From: Prevotella sp. UBA6429 | GTDB taxonomy: Bacteria; Bacteroidota; Bacteroidia; Bacteroidales; Bacteroidaceae | Assembly: GCA_002437285.1 (NCBI GenBank) | Contig: DJOV01000093.1 | Location: forward strand, 1 to 26,939 | Direction of reading: 5' to 3' | Length of the DNA: 26,939 bases | Shown here: positions 15,306 through 24,260 of the stretch, in pieces | Layout: each line of letters starts with the position of its first letter | Numbering within the stretch: position 1 is the first letter of the stretch | Program-made: the position numbers and the translations under genes | Notes under the pieces: generated by a model | Databases searched by the model: none | What the model saw: only the letters and a program-made list of their open reading frames with translations | Told to the model about the DNA's origin: nothing

Positions 15306-17822
15306 CTATTCGGTCTGAAACGCTGATAAATAACTGTACTTTTTGTTGTCTGGATTGACCACTACCTGTTCTAACACGATCTCGGGGTCTATCATCACGA
15401 CACGAACAGTATGCTTGCCTGCCTTCAAAGGACTCGCCGAGGTTGCCACCAACCAGCGTTGATTGTCAAACACCTCGTCACGACGAAGCTGTTTCTTGCC
15501 GTTCCACCAACCGTTAAGGGATAGGCGTGGCGCTTGAGGCAAAGGCTTCAGCTTCTTGGAAACCGCAAGGTTCTTTGCTGTATATTCCTGAAATTCATCA
15601 CGTAGTCCTTGCCGCGCATCTACAATCTGCATAGGTTCATCGTCGATCTGCACGCCTATCCGAAGGCCACGCTCAGGATAGACATCCTGCGTGGGAAGGA
15701 TACCCAGGGCAATGGTAAGCCTGTCGTTGTCCTCCTTCAAGTTGAAGTCGTATTCGAGCGCCGCACCCTGGCCATCCGTATGACTTGCCGCCATCACGTT
15801 ACTACTTCCCATGCATCCTTTGCCCCGTCCAAGATCTGGAAGGAATATCCACTTAGCATCCTTTCCGTTCACAAGACGTGAATACCGGTAAGCAGGGATG
15901 TCTGTCTCCGTCTCGGAAGTCGTGGCGTTGAGCGGATGCTCCACCTTGAATCCCAGCGTCGTCGGATTGACATTTTTATCGGGTATAGACCACCGGGTAT
16001 AGCCAATATGGTTGTCCTGCATCATGCCCTTCCACTTGCCGCCAGCCATCACATTGTTGTAATAATCAGAGAGTTGTTCGTCTTTCCTCATCATCACCTC
16101 AACGCCGAGACTATCACCCATGGTGGCATGGTTGTAGATCTCTGCGACATTGGCACTTGCCACAACAGGATAATACACCAGTTGATAATAAGCATCCTGC
16201 ATAGCTTTGGGCAGCTTGCTCCTCAAGGCCTCTGCCCTCAGGGCAAGTGACCGCCAACGCTGCGAGGTGACAATCATCTCGTGCTCATTGAAAATGCCGG
16301 GAACCTGCACTTCGGGTTTGCGCAGCAGATTATACTTGCTGTATTTGGCAATCATGTCGGCAATCTCCTTGGCATACTTCTCACCGAAGATACTACCAGA
16401 GAAACGTTCCAGCCAAGGTTGCTCATCACCAGGTTGTATGGCGTCAGGGTTCCAAGCATAGTTCATGATGAAGTCGATAGGCACTTCCTTGGGCTTCAAG
16501 TCACCCACATTGATGATCCAGATGCGGTCGATGCCACTGGCATAAGCCTCATGCAACTGCTCACGGAGCTTCGGTATGGTAGTGGTGTTCACCCATCTAT
16601 CATTCCACGGGCCACCATTCATGTCAATGTGATAATATAGTCCCAAGCCTCCCTTTCGCTTGCGCTCTTCGGCAGTGCCCTTACGGCGGATGTACCCCCA
16701 GTTGTTGTCGCAGAAAAGAAGAGTGACATCATCCGGCACGGTGAAACCGGCATCATAATACCGCTGCACCTCCGTAAAGATAGCCCATAGCTGTGGGACG
16801 GTGTTGGCCGGACGGCCATATGCTTGCTCGATGATTTTACGCTGGGCAGCGACCACTTTCCCTAAGGTCTTGATATTCTCGGCATCGTCGCCATTGCCCA
16901 TCGCCACATCGCCATCTCCACGCATACCGATGGTCACGAGGTTGTCGTACTTACTGTTACGTGTCATGCCATCCAGGAAGAATTTTTCGATCCGTTCTGG
17001 ATTTGTGGCATAATTCCATGGCCCCACCTCGTTTTTCCGTTTCGAATACTCACGGTGGGAACGCATCATCGGCTCATGGTGGGAGGTGCCCATCACGATG
17101 CCCATCTCGTCAGCGAGCTCTGGCGACCTTGGATCATCCTCGTTAAAGTTGCTGCCCCACATGGCTGGCCAAAAATAGTTGGCTTTCAAACGAAGCAGCA
17201 ATTCGAAAATAGGGCGATAAGCCTTGGAGTTTATGCCACCAAACTTGTTGGTGCACCATCCGCCGAACGATGGCCACTCGTCGTTGATGAAAATGCCACG
17301 GTATTTCACCTTGGGCTCACCATCTGTATAAGCACCCGGAGTGATGTAGAGGTTGTCGTGATGGACGATGGGGGCATCTGCCATCCAATACCAGGGCGAC
17401 ACACCTATCTGGCGTGACAACTCATAGATGCCATAGATGGTGCCTCGCTTATCGGAACCTAAGATGACCAACTGCTCCTTATCTGTAAAAATGAGAAACT
17501 TTTCCCATTTACCTTTCAGCTGTTTGCTCTGCTTGGCATAACGCTTAGCCAGCTCACTCTTACCCACGGTAGCGACAACGATGGGAGCCTTGTCGCTCCC
17601 TGTCACAGCGCGAAGGTCATTGCGAAGACTACCGACCGCCAACTTCACTCCCGCCCAGTCGTTCTTGCTGTAGCGAATGGTGTCATTCGTCCCAGTCAAC
17701 TGAACCGCATTCGGTGCCGGAGACGAGAACCTCACAAATTGTTCCGCAGCCTCAATGGACAGGTGAGTGGAAAACAGCGCACTGAATATCAACAGATATC
17801 TTTTATAACAAATCCGCTTCAT
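15306..17822 (-). CDS. GH115 xylan alpha-1,2-(4-O-methyl)glucuronidase
   Basis: GH115 enzymes remove (4-O-methyl)glucuronic acid side chains from xylan, including from internal backbone residues. The 838-residue product has a signal peptide (about 1-24). Its GH115 body includes IFINDEWPSFGGW (177-189), MGTSHHEPMMRSHREY (244-259), MRGDGD (300-305), FTEVQRYYDAGF (349-360) and LFCDNNWGYIRR (369-380). Asp181, Asp303 or Asp305, Glu351 and Asp372 are spaced like the acidic residues I recall being reported as essential in the Bacteroides ovatus enzyme. A C-terminal beta-rich domain (from about 660) includes a wide NGWWNGKKQL loop. Last gene of the operon, 45 bp after the GH43-CBM6 gene. Intact, likely periplasmic. 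Confidence 0.92.
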   Translation of the reverse strand: MKRICYKRYLLIFSALFSTHLSIEAAEQFVRFSSPAPNAVQLTGTNDTIRYSKNDWAGVKLAVGSLRNDLRAVTGSDKAPIVVATVGKSELAKRYAKQSKQLKGKWEKFLIFTDKEQLVILGSDKRGTIYGIYELSRQIGVSPWYWMADAPIVHHDNLYITPGAYTDGEPKVKYRGIFINDEWPSFGGWCTNKFGGINSKAYRPIFELLLRLKANYFWPAMWGSNFNEDDPRSPELADEMGIVMGTSHHEPMMRSHREYSKRKNEVGPWNYATNPERIEKFFLDGMTRNSKYDNLVTIGMRGDGDVAMGNGDDAENIKTLGKVVAAQRKIIEQAYGRPANTVPQLWAIFTEVQRYYDAGFTVPDDVTLLFCDNNWGYIRRKGTAEERKRKGGLGLYYHIDMNGGPWNDRWVNTTTIPKLREQLHEAYASGIDRIWIINVGDLKPKEVPIDFIMNYAWNPDAIQPGDEQPWLERFSGSIFGEKYAKEIADMIAKYSKYNLLRKPEVQVPGIFNEHEMIVTSQRWRSLALRAEALRSKLPKAMQDAYYQLVYYPVVASANVAEIYNHATMGDSLGVEVMMRKDEQLSDYYNNVMAGGKWKGMMQDNHIGYTRWSIPDKNVNPTTLGFKVEHPLNATTSETETDIPAYRYSRLVNGKDAKWIFLPDLGRGKGCMGSSNVMAASHTDGQGAALEYDFNLKEDNDRLTIALGILPTQDVYPERGLRIGVQIDDEPMQIVDARQGLRDEFQEYTAKNLAVSKKLKPLPQAPRLSLNGWWNGKKQLRRDEVFDNQRWLVATSASPLKAGKHTVRVVMIDPEIVLEQVVVNPDNKKYSYLSAFQTE

Positions 17823-17867
17823 GTCTTGTTCTTATTGAGAATTGATAATAATTTCATCGTATCCAAG

Positions 17868-19217
17868 TTACTCGCTAAACTTCCACCAGTCCAGGAAGAA
17901 GAGGTTTTCCTTCTGGATGTCTCCACCCCTGAACACCAGGTAGAGGTCATGCACGCCTGCCACCTTTTTCACCTTGGTGGCAAAGGTCTTGTAATCATCC
18001 CGCGTGTTGCCGATTTCGACCGTGCCGATGCACTTGCCCTTCACACCGTCGAGACGAATCTCCACACTGCCACCCAGCATGTGGCAAGAGGCAGACACCT
18101 CAAACCGGCTGGCGCCTTTCCTGAAGTCGACACCCTTCACAAGAATGTACTTGCCCTCATCCACATGGGTCACCACTTGGTTCCATGTGTCATGCTGTGC
18201 CCACGGGTTCTTGGGCTGGGTCTTCAGGCCATATCCCCAAGCCATCGTCTCAGCTTCCACCTGACGATAAGGATTCAACCATTCCACCTGTTTCAACTGA
18301 CACTCCTGAAAGTAGGGCAGTTCCTGTATGGTACCATCAGCATTGTAGGTCATCTCGGCCACCGACACTGAGCGTTGCTCGGCATGTCGCCCTGTCTTTA
18401 GGCGGAAGATGTCGTAGTTTAAACCGAAGCAATAGCTCTTACCCTTATAGTCGATGATGCCGGGATGATTGCCACGCGTGCGGGGCGTATGGTCCATGAC
18501 ATGTCCCTTATACTCCCATGGGCCGAGAGGGCCTTTGCTCATCGCGTAGCCGATGCCCTCTGGGCAACAGGTTGACGCGTAGGCCAGATAGTAGTTGCCA
18601 TTGCGCTTCCAGAACCAAGGACCTTCCTGATAGTCATTGATTTTCGGGAAGTGCATGATGGAGTCGGAATAGGATATCATGTCCTCATTCAGCTTCACCG
18701 CTTTCAACTGGGGGTTCCCCCAGTACATATAAGCCTGTCCGTCATCGTCAATCCATACGGTTGGGTCGATGTCAAACCAGTCGCCCTCCCAGGCCAAGGG
18801 CTTGCCTATGGGATCCTTGAAGGGGCCATAAGGACTGTCTGCCACGAGCACGCCAATGCCATGCCCATGAATGGGACAATACATGTACCACTTGCCATTG
18901 CGCTCCACGACCTGCTCTGCCCAGGCGCCATTGTCGCCCTTAAACCACTTGAAGTCCTTCAAGGAAGCCACGGCACCGCGATCCTGCCAGTTCACCATAT
19001 CGGTGGAGGTATAGAGCAGCCAGTCTTTCATCCGGAAGCCCTCCGCGCCGTCCTCGTCGTGGGTTGTGTAGAGATACACGGTGTCGTTATGCACATAAGG
19101 CGCCGGGTCGGCCGTGTATTTGGTTTGGATGATGGGCAGGTTGATGTCAGGCTTCTGCGCCAGCGCTGCTGCTCCATAGAAGCTCAGCAACATGGAAATC
19201 ATTGTAGCTTTTCTCAT
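17868..19217 (-). CDS. GH43 arabinofuranosidase/xylosidase with C-terminal CBM6
   Basis: The protein has 449 residues: signal peptide (1-20), a five-bladed GH43 propeller (about 28-310) and a C-terminal CBM6 sandwich (about 315-449, starting at QVEAETMAWG). The three GH43 catalytic acids are visible: Asp37 (TADPAP, base), Asp151 (DIDPTV, pKa modulator) and Glu198 (QEGPWF, acid). GH43 enzymes hydrolyse alpha-L-arabinofuranosyl or beta-D-xylosyl linkages by inversion; the exact specificity is not decided by these motifs. CBM6 modules often bind xylan chains or ends. The Ala-rich signal, the neighbours GH115 and GH31 and the 73-bp and 45-bp gaps place it inside the xylan-type operon. Its CBM6 is similar in layout to the module inside the GH43-GH8 protein. 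Confidence 0.9.
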   Translation of the reverse strand: MRKATMISMLLSFYGAAALAQKPDINLPIIQTKYTADPAPYVHNDTVYLYTTHDEDGAEGFRMKDWLLYTSTDMVNWQDRGAVASLKDFKWFKGDNGAWAEQVVERNGKWYMYCPIHGHGIGVLVADSPYGPFKDPIGKPLAWEGDWFDIDPTVWIDDDGQAYMYWGNPQLKAVKLNEDMISYSDSIMHFPKINDYQEGPWFWKRNGNYYLAYASTCCPEGIGYAMSKGPLGPWEYKGHVMDHTPRTRGNHPGIIDYKGKSYCFGLNYDIFRLKTGRHAEQRSVSVAEMTYNADGTIQELPYFQECQLKQVEWLNPYRQVEAETMAWGYGLKTQPKNPWAQHDTWNQVVTHVDEGKYILVKGVDFRKGASRFEVSASCHMLGGSVEIRLDGVKGKCIGTVEIGNTRDDYKTFATKVKKVAGVHDLYLVFRGGDIQKENLFFLDWWKFSE

Positions 19218-19290
19218 AGGTTAAATATTGATTTTAGTGATGTTATTGATGTTCTTATTGCATAAAGGACACAAGCAATGCGGCCCTGCT

Positions 19291-21783
19291 TTATGGCATT
19301 GGAAAGCTGACCTTCAGCCTCGTTCCCTGATACACGACCGTCCTCTTGCTCCCATCCGAAAGCACGATGTCAAGCTTCCTTTTCTTCACCATGTCCTTGA
19401 ACGCGCCTTTTCTCGCGCCAATTTCCAAGGACCTTGTTCCATCGTCCCAATGCAGGCGATAGGTGGCGAAGGCATTCTTCTCGCAGGCATAGCCATCACC
19501 CGCATCCTCATAGATTTCAAAATCGGCATCCGCCCCAACATACACCTTGATAATATAGGGCGCATCGGGCTGCTCGCCCGTATACTGCTGGCAGACGGTG
19601 AAGGGGATGATGCTTCCCGCCCTTACATAGAGTGGCGAATGGTCGATGGGGGCTGGGGCGTCTATCCACTGTCCGCCCTGCTCACGACTGCCCGTCCAGT
19701 AATCATACCATCCGGCCTCAACCTTTGGCAGATACACCTTGCGTGTGGCTTCTCCAAATGTCATCAGAGGCTTGGTCATGGGTGCCACCAATAATGACGG
19801 GCCCATCATGAACTCGTCCTTGACATCATGCACCGTGGTGTCCGACGCGAAGTCGAAAGCCAGGGCCCTTGTCATGGTATAGCCCTCCCTTGTCACCCTC
19901 GATGCCAGTGAATAGGTGTACGGCAAAAGTTCATAGCGCAACCGAATGTGATTGACAATGCTCTCATAGAAAGGCTCGCCCGGCCGGCCGAATCGCCACA
20001 CCTCGCGCGGCGTGTCCGTGCCGTGGCTTCGAAGCATCGGCAGGAAGGTGGCAAACTGGAACATGCGGGTGTAGAGTTCTCGGTACGCGGGGTCATCGCA
20101 ACCCTTGGGATACTCACCCTTTTCAAACCATCTGTTCATCCACCCGGTCCTTACGAAGAAAGCTCCCACATCTATGGTCCAGTATGGACAACCAGTGGCC
20201 ATGAAGTTTAAGCCAGCGGGGATCATCTGGGCAAAACGTTGCCATGAGGCATACGTGTCTCCGTTCCAGGTGATTGTGGCATAGCGCTGCTGTCCGGCGT
20301 AGGATGAGCGCGTCAGGTTCACCACGCGTTTGTCCTCCGTCGTCGCCCGCTGATGCTCATAGATGCCCATCGCATGATAGAGCGAAAAGGTCTGACTGCG
20401 TTCGGCCCCGAGCATATCGGCCAATGCCCGTGTGTTGACCTTCCAGCGCTCAGCATGACAAGAATAGTCATACCCCTTGGGCATAGGGTTGTTCCAGTCG
20501 CCATCGACGGGCTCAGAGGAGTCGCACCACCATGCGTCGAAGCCATTGCTGAAAAACTCCCTGTTGGCATAGTCCCAATAGAGCGAGCGTGACTGAGGAT
20601 TGTATGCGTCATACACCGAGCCGCCAGGCAATATCCATCCCCTTTTCTTGAAATCGTCGTACTGCGGACAGTACTGCGCATTGGGCCAGATAGAAATCAT
20701 CAGCCTGCAGTGCATGGCGTGTATGCTATCCGCCAGCGCTTTCTTGTCAGGATAGAATTTTGGATTCATCTTCATCTCGCCCCAATGGCCTTCGGGCCAA
20801 TAGTTCCAGTCTTGCACGACCATGTCAAGCGGTATGTGCCGCAGGCGATATTCCCTCACGACACTCTCCAACTCCTCGGAACTGCAATAACGCTCCTTCG
20901 ACTGGGTGTAGCCAAAAAGATACTGCGGCATCATCGGGCACGCACCTGTCAGCAGACGATAGTTGGCCACCACGGCATCCATGGTGCGACCTTTCATGAA
21001 GTAATAGTCGATCTGCCGGGCCGCCTCCATCTCCACATAACTGCTGTCCTGCACATCATTATAGATCATGGCGCAACCCGCATCAAACAGCAGGCCATAG
21101 CCTGCTGTGGAGTTGAGCACGGGTACCATGGCTTTCATGTTGTGCTGACAGAGATACATCTTCTTGCCACGCAGGTTCATAAAGTCCTCTATATGGGATC
21201 CAAGCCCATAGAGCGCCTCGTCTTTCCGCCATCTGAAGTTCAGACGATAACGGTAAGACGAACCGATGGTGTCTCGCCTTACGACATCCATCTCCTCCAC
21301 ATCACCGTTGGCGGTGTGCACCACGTGACGCGTCCGCTCATCGAAGGTGACCTTCTCTTGATAGACCTTTTCGGAAGTGCGCGGCTTCATTGCCGCCTCT
21401 TCCAAGAGCAGACGATGCCGAGAGTCGTGGTAGCGAATGGCGCCGGACTGCGGGTCGATGGTCACCAGCAAACTATCAGACGACATGGAGAGATGATCCT
21501 TGCCATAGACGAGCTTGATTTTCTTGTCTTTACGTGGCACACAGACATCCGTTCCATTGCCTGGGAAATTGCCTTCAGGCTGATAGCGCACCCGCACCAC
21601 GTCAGGTGTAACAAACTGCACCAGCAACTTGCCACTGCCCTTTTGCCATTCCAAGCCATTGAAAACCGCATGGATGTTTCCTCCATTCTGGGCAAACGCA
21701 AGGGTGCTCATCGCCAAGAGCAAGGACAAAAAAGCACCCCTCTTGCATGCTCGCTCCCTTATCATAGTTCTAACCCCAAACAT
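19291..21783 (-). CDS. GH31 alpha-glycosidase, probable alpha-xylosidase
   Basis: GH31 enzymes are retaining alpha-glycosidases acting on alpha-glucosides or alpha-xylosides. The product has 830 residues with a signal peptide (about 17-31). Met7 (21765) is an alternative start that brings the charged residues closer to the hydrophobic core. The N-terminal beta-sandwich is followed by the barrel: nucleophile Asp421 in WWCDSSEP, acid/base Asp509 in TWNGDT, and QDWNYWPEGHWGEM (324-337) for the -1 subsite. C-terminal beta domains contain GPSLLVAPM and YVRAGSIIPF. An alpha-xylosidase role is inferred from the xylan-targeting neighbours and from GH31 members in loci for complex arabinoxylan; alpha-glucosidase remains possible. 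It lies 27 bp after the GH43-lectin gene, so co-transcription is likely. Confidence 0.9.
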   Translation of the reverse strand: MFGVRTMIRERACKRGAFLSLLLAMSTLAFAQNGGNIHAVFNGLEWQKGSGKLLVQFVTPDVVRVRYQPEGNFPGNGTDVCVPRKDKKIKLVYGKDHLSMSSDSLLVTIDPQSGAIRYHDSRHRLLLEEAAMKPRTSEKVYQEKVTFDERTRHVVHTANGDVEEMDVVRRDTIGSSYRYRLNFRWRKDEALYGLGSHIEDFMNLRGKKMYLCQHNMKAMVPVLNSTAGYGLLFDAGCAMIYNDVQDSSYVEMEAARQIDYYFMKGRTMDAVVANYRLLTGACPMMPQYLFGYTQSKERYCSSEELESVVREYRLRHIPLDMVVQDWNYWPEGHWGEMKMNPKFYPDKKALADSIHAMHCRLMISIWPNAQYCPQYDDFKKRGWILPGGSVYDAYNPQSRSLYWDYANREFFSNGFDAWWCDSSEPVDGDWNNPMPKGYDYSCHAERWKVNTRALADMLGAERSQTFSLYHAMGIYEHQRATTEDKRVVNLTRSSYAGQQRYATITWNGDTYASWQRFAQMIPAGLNFMATGCPYWTIDVGAFFVRTGWMNRWFEKGEYPKGCDDPAYRELYTRMFQFATFLPMLRSHGTDTPREVWRFGRPGEPFYESIVNHIRLRYELLPYTYSLASRVTREGYTMTRALAFDFASDTTVHDVKDEFMMGPSLLVAPMTKPLMTFGEATRKVYLPKVEAGWYDYWTGSREQGGQWIDAPAPIDHSPLYVRAGSIIPFTVCQQYTGEQPDAPYIIKVYVGADADFEIYEDAGDGYACEKNAFATYRLHWDDGTRSLEIGARKGAFKDMVKKRKLDIVLSDGSKRTVVYQGTRLKVSFPMP

Positions 21784-21810
21784 ATTCTACAGCCTTTTGA
21801 GTCGTCAACT

Positions 21811-23256
21811 TTATTGTTTTCTAAAATTCCACTTCGAGTTATCGCTGTTCATGTCGAAAGGTGCCAGCCCCGGAGTGCAATCGCCGAGTGACACCAGCGC
21901 CAACTTCTCGTCCGAACCCGGCACCGCCTTGGGCATGATGCGATAGGTTCCATCGGTGAGCTGGTCTATGCGCCACAACTGTGCGTCAGCACCGGTAAAC
22001 TCCGGTGTGGCAATGACATCATGCTGCGCCGTGGCGGTCAAGCAACGGGTAGTACCTTCGATGCATATCTTATAGTAAGGGCCACCAAGATAGCCACCCA
22101 TGCCAGCAGGGGTGACGGTCCACTTCTGATGAGGACGGAACATGTAATCGTTCATCCTAACCATGACGTCACCTTTTGGCCATTCGTCCTGAACCTCGGC
22201 CAACGTCTGAGGAGCAATATTCCTCAAAGGCTTGGTTGGCTTGGTCCAGAATGGCTCCACATCTCGCTGCATCCGTACAAAATCGACAGCCAGTTCCAAG
22301 GCATAACCTCTTCGTTCCGACTCAATCTCGTAGGTGCCTTCATGAAACTCATCTCCTGCCATGGGCCAGTCATTCTTCCACACCAAAGGGCGAATCGCCA
22401 AGACGCTCCTGCCTCCTTGCCTGAAGTCCGACTCATAATGGAACGACATCTTTTCCACCCCATCTTCCACGATGTATCTGCCGAAATGTCCGGGACCCGT
22501 TTTTAGATTGTTGGCGGCTATCACCATCTTGCCACCGCCCTGCAGCATCTCCCTGCCCACATTGTCAACGTAGGGCCCCGTCACACTGCGGGATCGCCCC
22601 ACCACAATATTATAAGTGGAGTTAGGACCATCACAACAAGTGCCGTGGGTTCCCAAGAGATAGTACCACCCCTTGCGATAGATCAGATCGGTAGCCTCAC
22701 AGTCGATGGCTATGTTGATGGGCTCGTTGCCTTTGACACGCTTTCCTGTCTCAGGGTCAAGTTCAACCAATCGGATAAAACCAAAATAAGTGCCATAGCT
22801 CAACCAAAGCCTTCCCGTCGTAGGGTCGAGCAACAGTCCGGCATCAATGGCGTCGCAGTCTTCGCCATCAAGAGAAGAGGCCACCACCGCAGGCTCTGTA
22901 TATTTGAAGTCGGGCGAATTGGGGTCGAGCGTCTTGTTCCACATCGTCAGCACATCCCCACGATGGCTGCCTCCCAATCCACCTCCCGTGGCACTGTAGG
23001 CCACAAGATAACGATCGCCAATCTTTACCACATCAGGGGCTGCGCCTCTGCCTGGCCGGACAGCGCCGCCCTGCCAGGTCCATCCGTCGGCCGACCACAG
23101 TCCTCCCTCTCCCGTGCCGAAAGTGTAGTATTTCCCGTCACATTCCGCTATGGTCGAAGGATCATGGATGAAAGGCTCACCCACCTGTGCCTTTGCCTCA
23201 ATAACCGAAGCGGCAAACAGAGCGCAAAGCGCACGCATACATATTGTCTTTCTCAT
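21811..23256 (-). CDS. GH43 arabinanase-like enzyme with C-terminal ricin-type lectin domain
   Basis: The product has 481 residues with a signal peptide (about 1-24). The GH43 propeller (about 26-325) carries Asp32 (IHDPST, base), Asp138 (DAIDAG) and Glu187 (CEATDL, acid), plus GPGHFGRY (254-261), a motif of the arabinanase-like branch of GH43. The C-terminal part (about 330-481) shows three xxW repeats: QKW377-379, QLW426-428 and SKW474-476. Their 48-49-residue spacing is expected for a ricin-type beta-trefoil (CBM13-like). Probable activity is exo- or endo-hydrolysis of arabinofuranosyl chains; this is family inference. Its start codon is 18 bp from the palindromic repeat that separates it from the upstream gene, so expression may depend on reading through that repeat. 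Confidence 0.85.
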   Translation of the reverse strand: MRKTICMRALCALFAASVIEAKAQVGEPFIHDPSTIAECDGKYYTFGTGEGGLWSADGWTWQGGAVRPGRGAAPDVVKIGDRYLVAYSATGGGLGGSHRGDVLTMWNKTLDPNSPDFKYTEPAVVASSLDGEDCDAIDAGLLLDPTTGRLWLSYGTYFGFIRLVELDPETGKRVKGNEPINIAIDCEATDLIYRKGWYYLLGTHGTCCDGPNSTYNIVVGRSRSVTGPYVDNVGREMLQGGGKMVIAANNLKTGPGHFGRYIVEDGVEKMSFHYESDFRQGGRSVLAIRPLVWKNDWPMAGDEFHEGTYEIESERRGYALELAVDFVRMQRDVEPFWTKPTKPLRNIAPQTLAEVQDEWPKGDVMVRMNDYMFRPHQKWTVTPAGMGGYLGGPYYKICIEGTTRCLTATAQHDVIATPEFTGADAQLWRIDQLTDGTYRIMPKAVPGSDEKLALVSLGDCTPGLAPFDMNSDNSKWNFRKQ

Positions 23257-23273
23257 TGTCTTACTCCACGTTA

Positions 23274-23532
23274 GATGGGTCCTATAAATTAGCTTTGTCA
23301 GATTTTGAGGATCTTTTTAGATCAGGCAGGCTGCACCTCAGCAATTCAGAAAGCAAACTTCCATGGCGTTCGGTTCGCGCTGTCTTTGAGGGCTGAACGC
23401 CAGCAAGTGAGCAACGCGCGGGCTATACAACCGTGCGAGGTGGCGCCATGAGCCGAAAAGAGGCCCAAAGATGGCAAAACGTAACCCTTCATCATTCTTG
23501 TTGTTTATGGTGGTAATTTATAGAACCCACCT
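23274..23532. repeat. Palindromic dispersed repeat, MITE-like, degenerate full copy
   Basis: The ends form an inverted repeat. Left 23274-23291 (GATGGGTCCTATAAATTA) matches the reverse complement of 23514-23531 at 16 of 18 positions. Inside, the arms still resemble one another: CGCCA near 23398-23402 pairs with TGGCG near 23440-23444 around GCGGGCTAT. The right arm, reversed, shares TTTG-CA, CCTCTTTT and TCAT blocks with the second copy at 26853. No open frame resembling a transposase is inside. The right end covers the last 14 codons of the upstream gene, and the left end lies 18 bp from the downstream start codon. Confidence 0.6.
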
Positions 23533-24229
23533 GAATAGATATGTCACGCACAGGATTTCCCTTTGCGTCGATGAACCGGACACAAAAGTCGCTCATGCCT
23601 GGGCCATTGATGACAGCCCCCCGAAGGACATTCCGGCCTTTCCTCAAGGTCAGCCTCTTCGACACCACATCGTCACGAACCATTCTGCGGTCTCCCTCCA
23701 GCATCACCGCCTCCTCGCCATTGAGCCACCAGATGGAAGCTCCGTTCGAGCCGACAGACAGTCGGACGTCTCTTTTCTCCTCCTGGCTATCGATGACCGT
23801 CACTGCCCAAAACAACACGCCATACTTTGGTTTGTCAAAAGAGGTGGCGAAACGAAAGAGCTTCACATTGTAGAGCTTGCTGTCCAACGCATGCCATCTC
23901 AGCTTCTCCTTGCCCACTTTCACGGTAGTGCCATCCTTCGGAACCAGTTCAAACTGCTTTGGGAAATACCGTGCATAGAACTGACCTCTGAGATAAGAAT
24001 CGGTAAACACCGTGTTGCTTTTGACAGGCATGGGGATAGGTTCCAGGAGTGTCCATCTCTGTATGAAGCCCTCCTCATTGGGCATCACTGCCTGTTTGCC
24101 AACAGGAGCAAAATAAGGGCTGATGGCCTCTGGGAGCCTCCCTGTTTGGGCATTGGCGTAAGACTGTCCTAAGAGGAGTCCACACAGACACAACCATCTG
24201 ACTATTCGATTCAAATTCATTTTCTTCAA
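23492..24229 (-). CDS. Secreted beta-sandwich protein of unknown function
   Basis: The product has 245 residues: a signal peptide (about 1-27, ending in ANAQ), then a mostly beta-strand protein. I do not recognise a catalytic family. The second half (about 140-233) reads like a galactose-binding-like sandwich: a WAVTVIDSQEEKRDVRLSVG segment, then ASIWWLNGEE, LTLRKGRNVLRG and FCVRFIDAKGNPV. Similar sandwiches often precede esterase or hydrolase domains in this phylum, so this may be a stand-alone carbohydrate-binding helper or an N-terminal module that lost its catalytic partner. The last residues (VGSINYHHKQQE) are encoded by the end of the palindromic repeat and are probably not ancestral. 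The start may be Met1 or Met4. It sits 31 bp after the GH43-GH8 gene in the same operon. Confidence 0.75.
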   Translation of the reverse strand: MKKMNLNRIVRWLCLCGLLLGQSYANAQTGRLPEAISPYFAPVGKQAVMPNEEGFIQRWTLLEPIPMPVKSNTVFTDSYLRGQFYARYFPKQFELVPKDGTTVKVGKEKLRWHALDSKLYNVKLFRFATSFDKPKYGVLFWAVTVIDSQEEKRDVRLSVGSNGASIWWLNGEEAVMLEGDRRMVRDDVVSKRLTLRKGRNVLRGAVINGPGMSDFCVRFIDAKGNPVRDISIQVGSINYHHKQQE

Positions 24230-24260
24230 TCTTTTTGCTTTTGTGATTGCTATCGTGAAA

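Noticed and set aside
20710..21891. 393-codon plus-strand open frame opposite GH31
   Set aside because: The minus strand encodes an intact GH31 with both catalytic aspartates; the antisense product is His/Ile-rich with no family signature.
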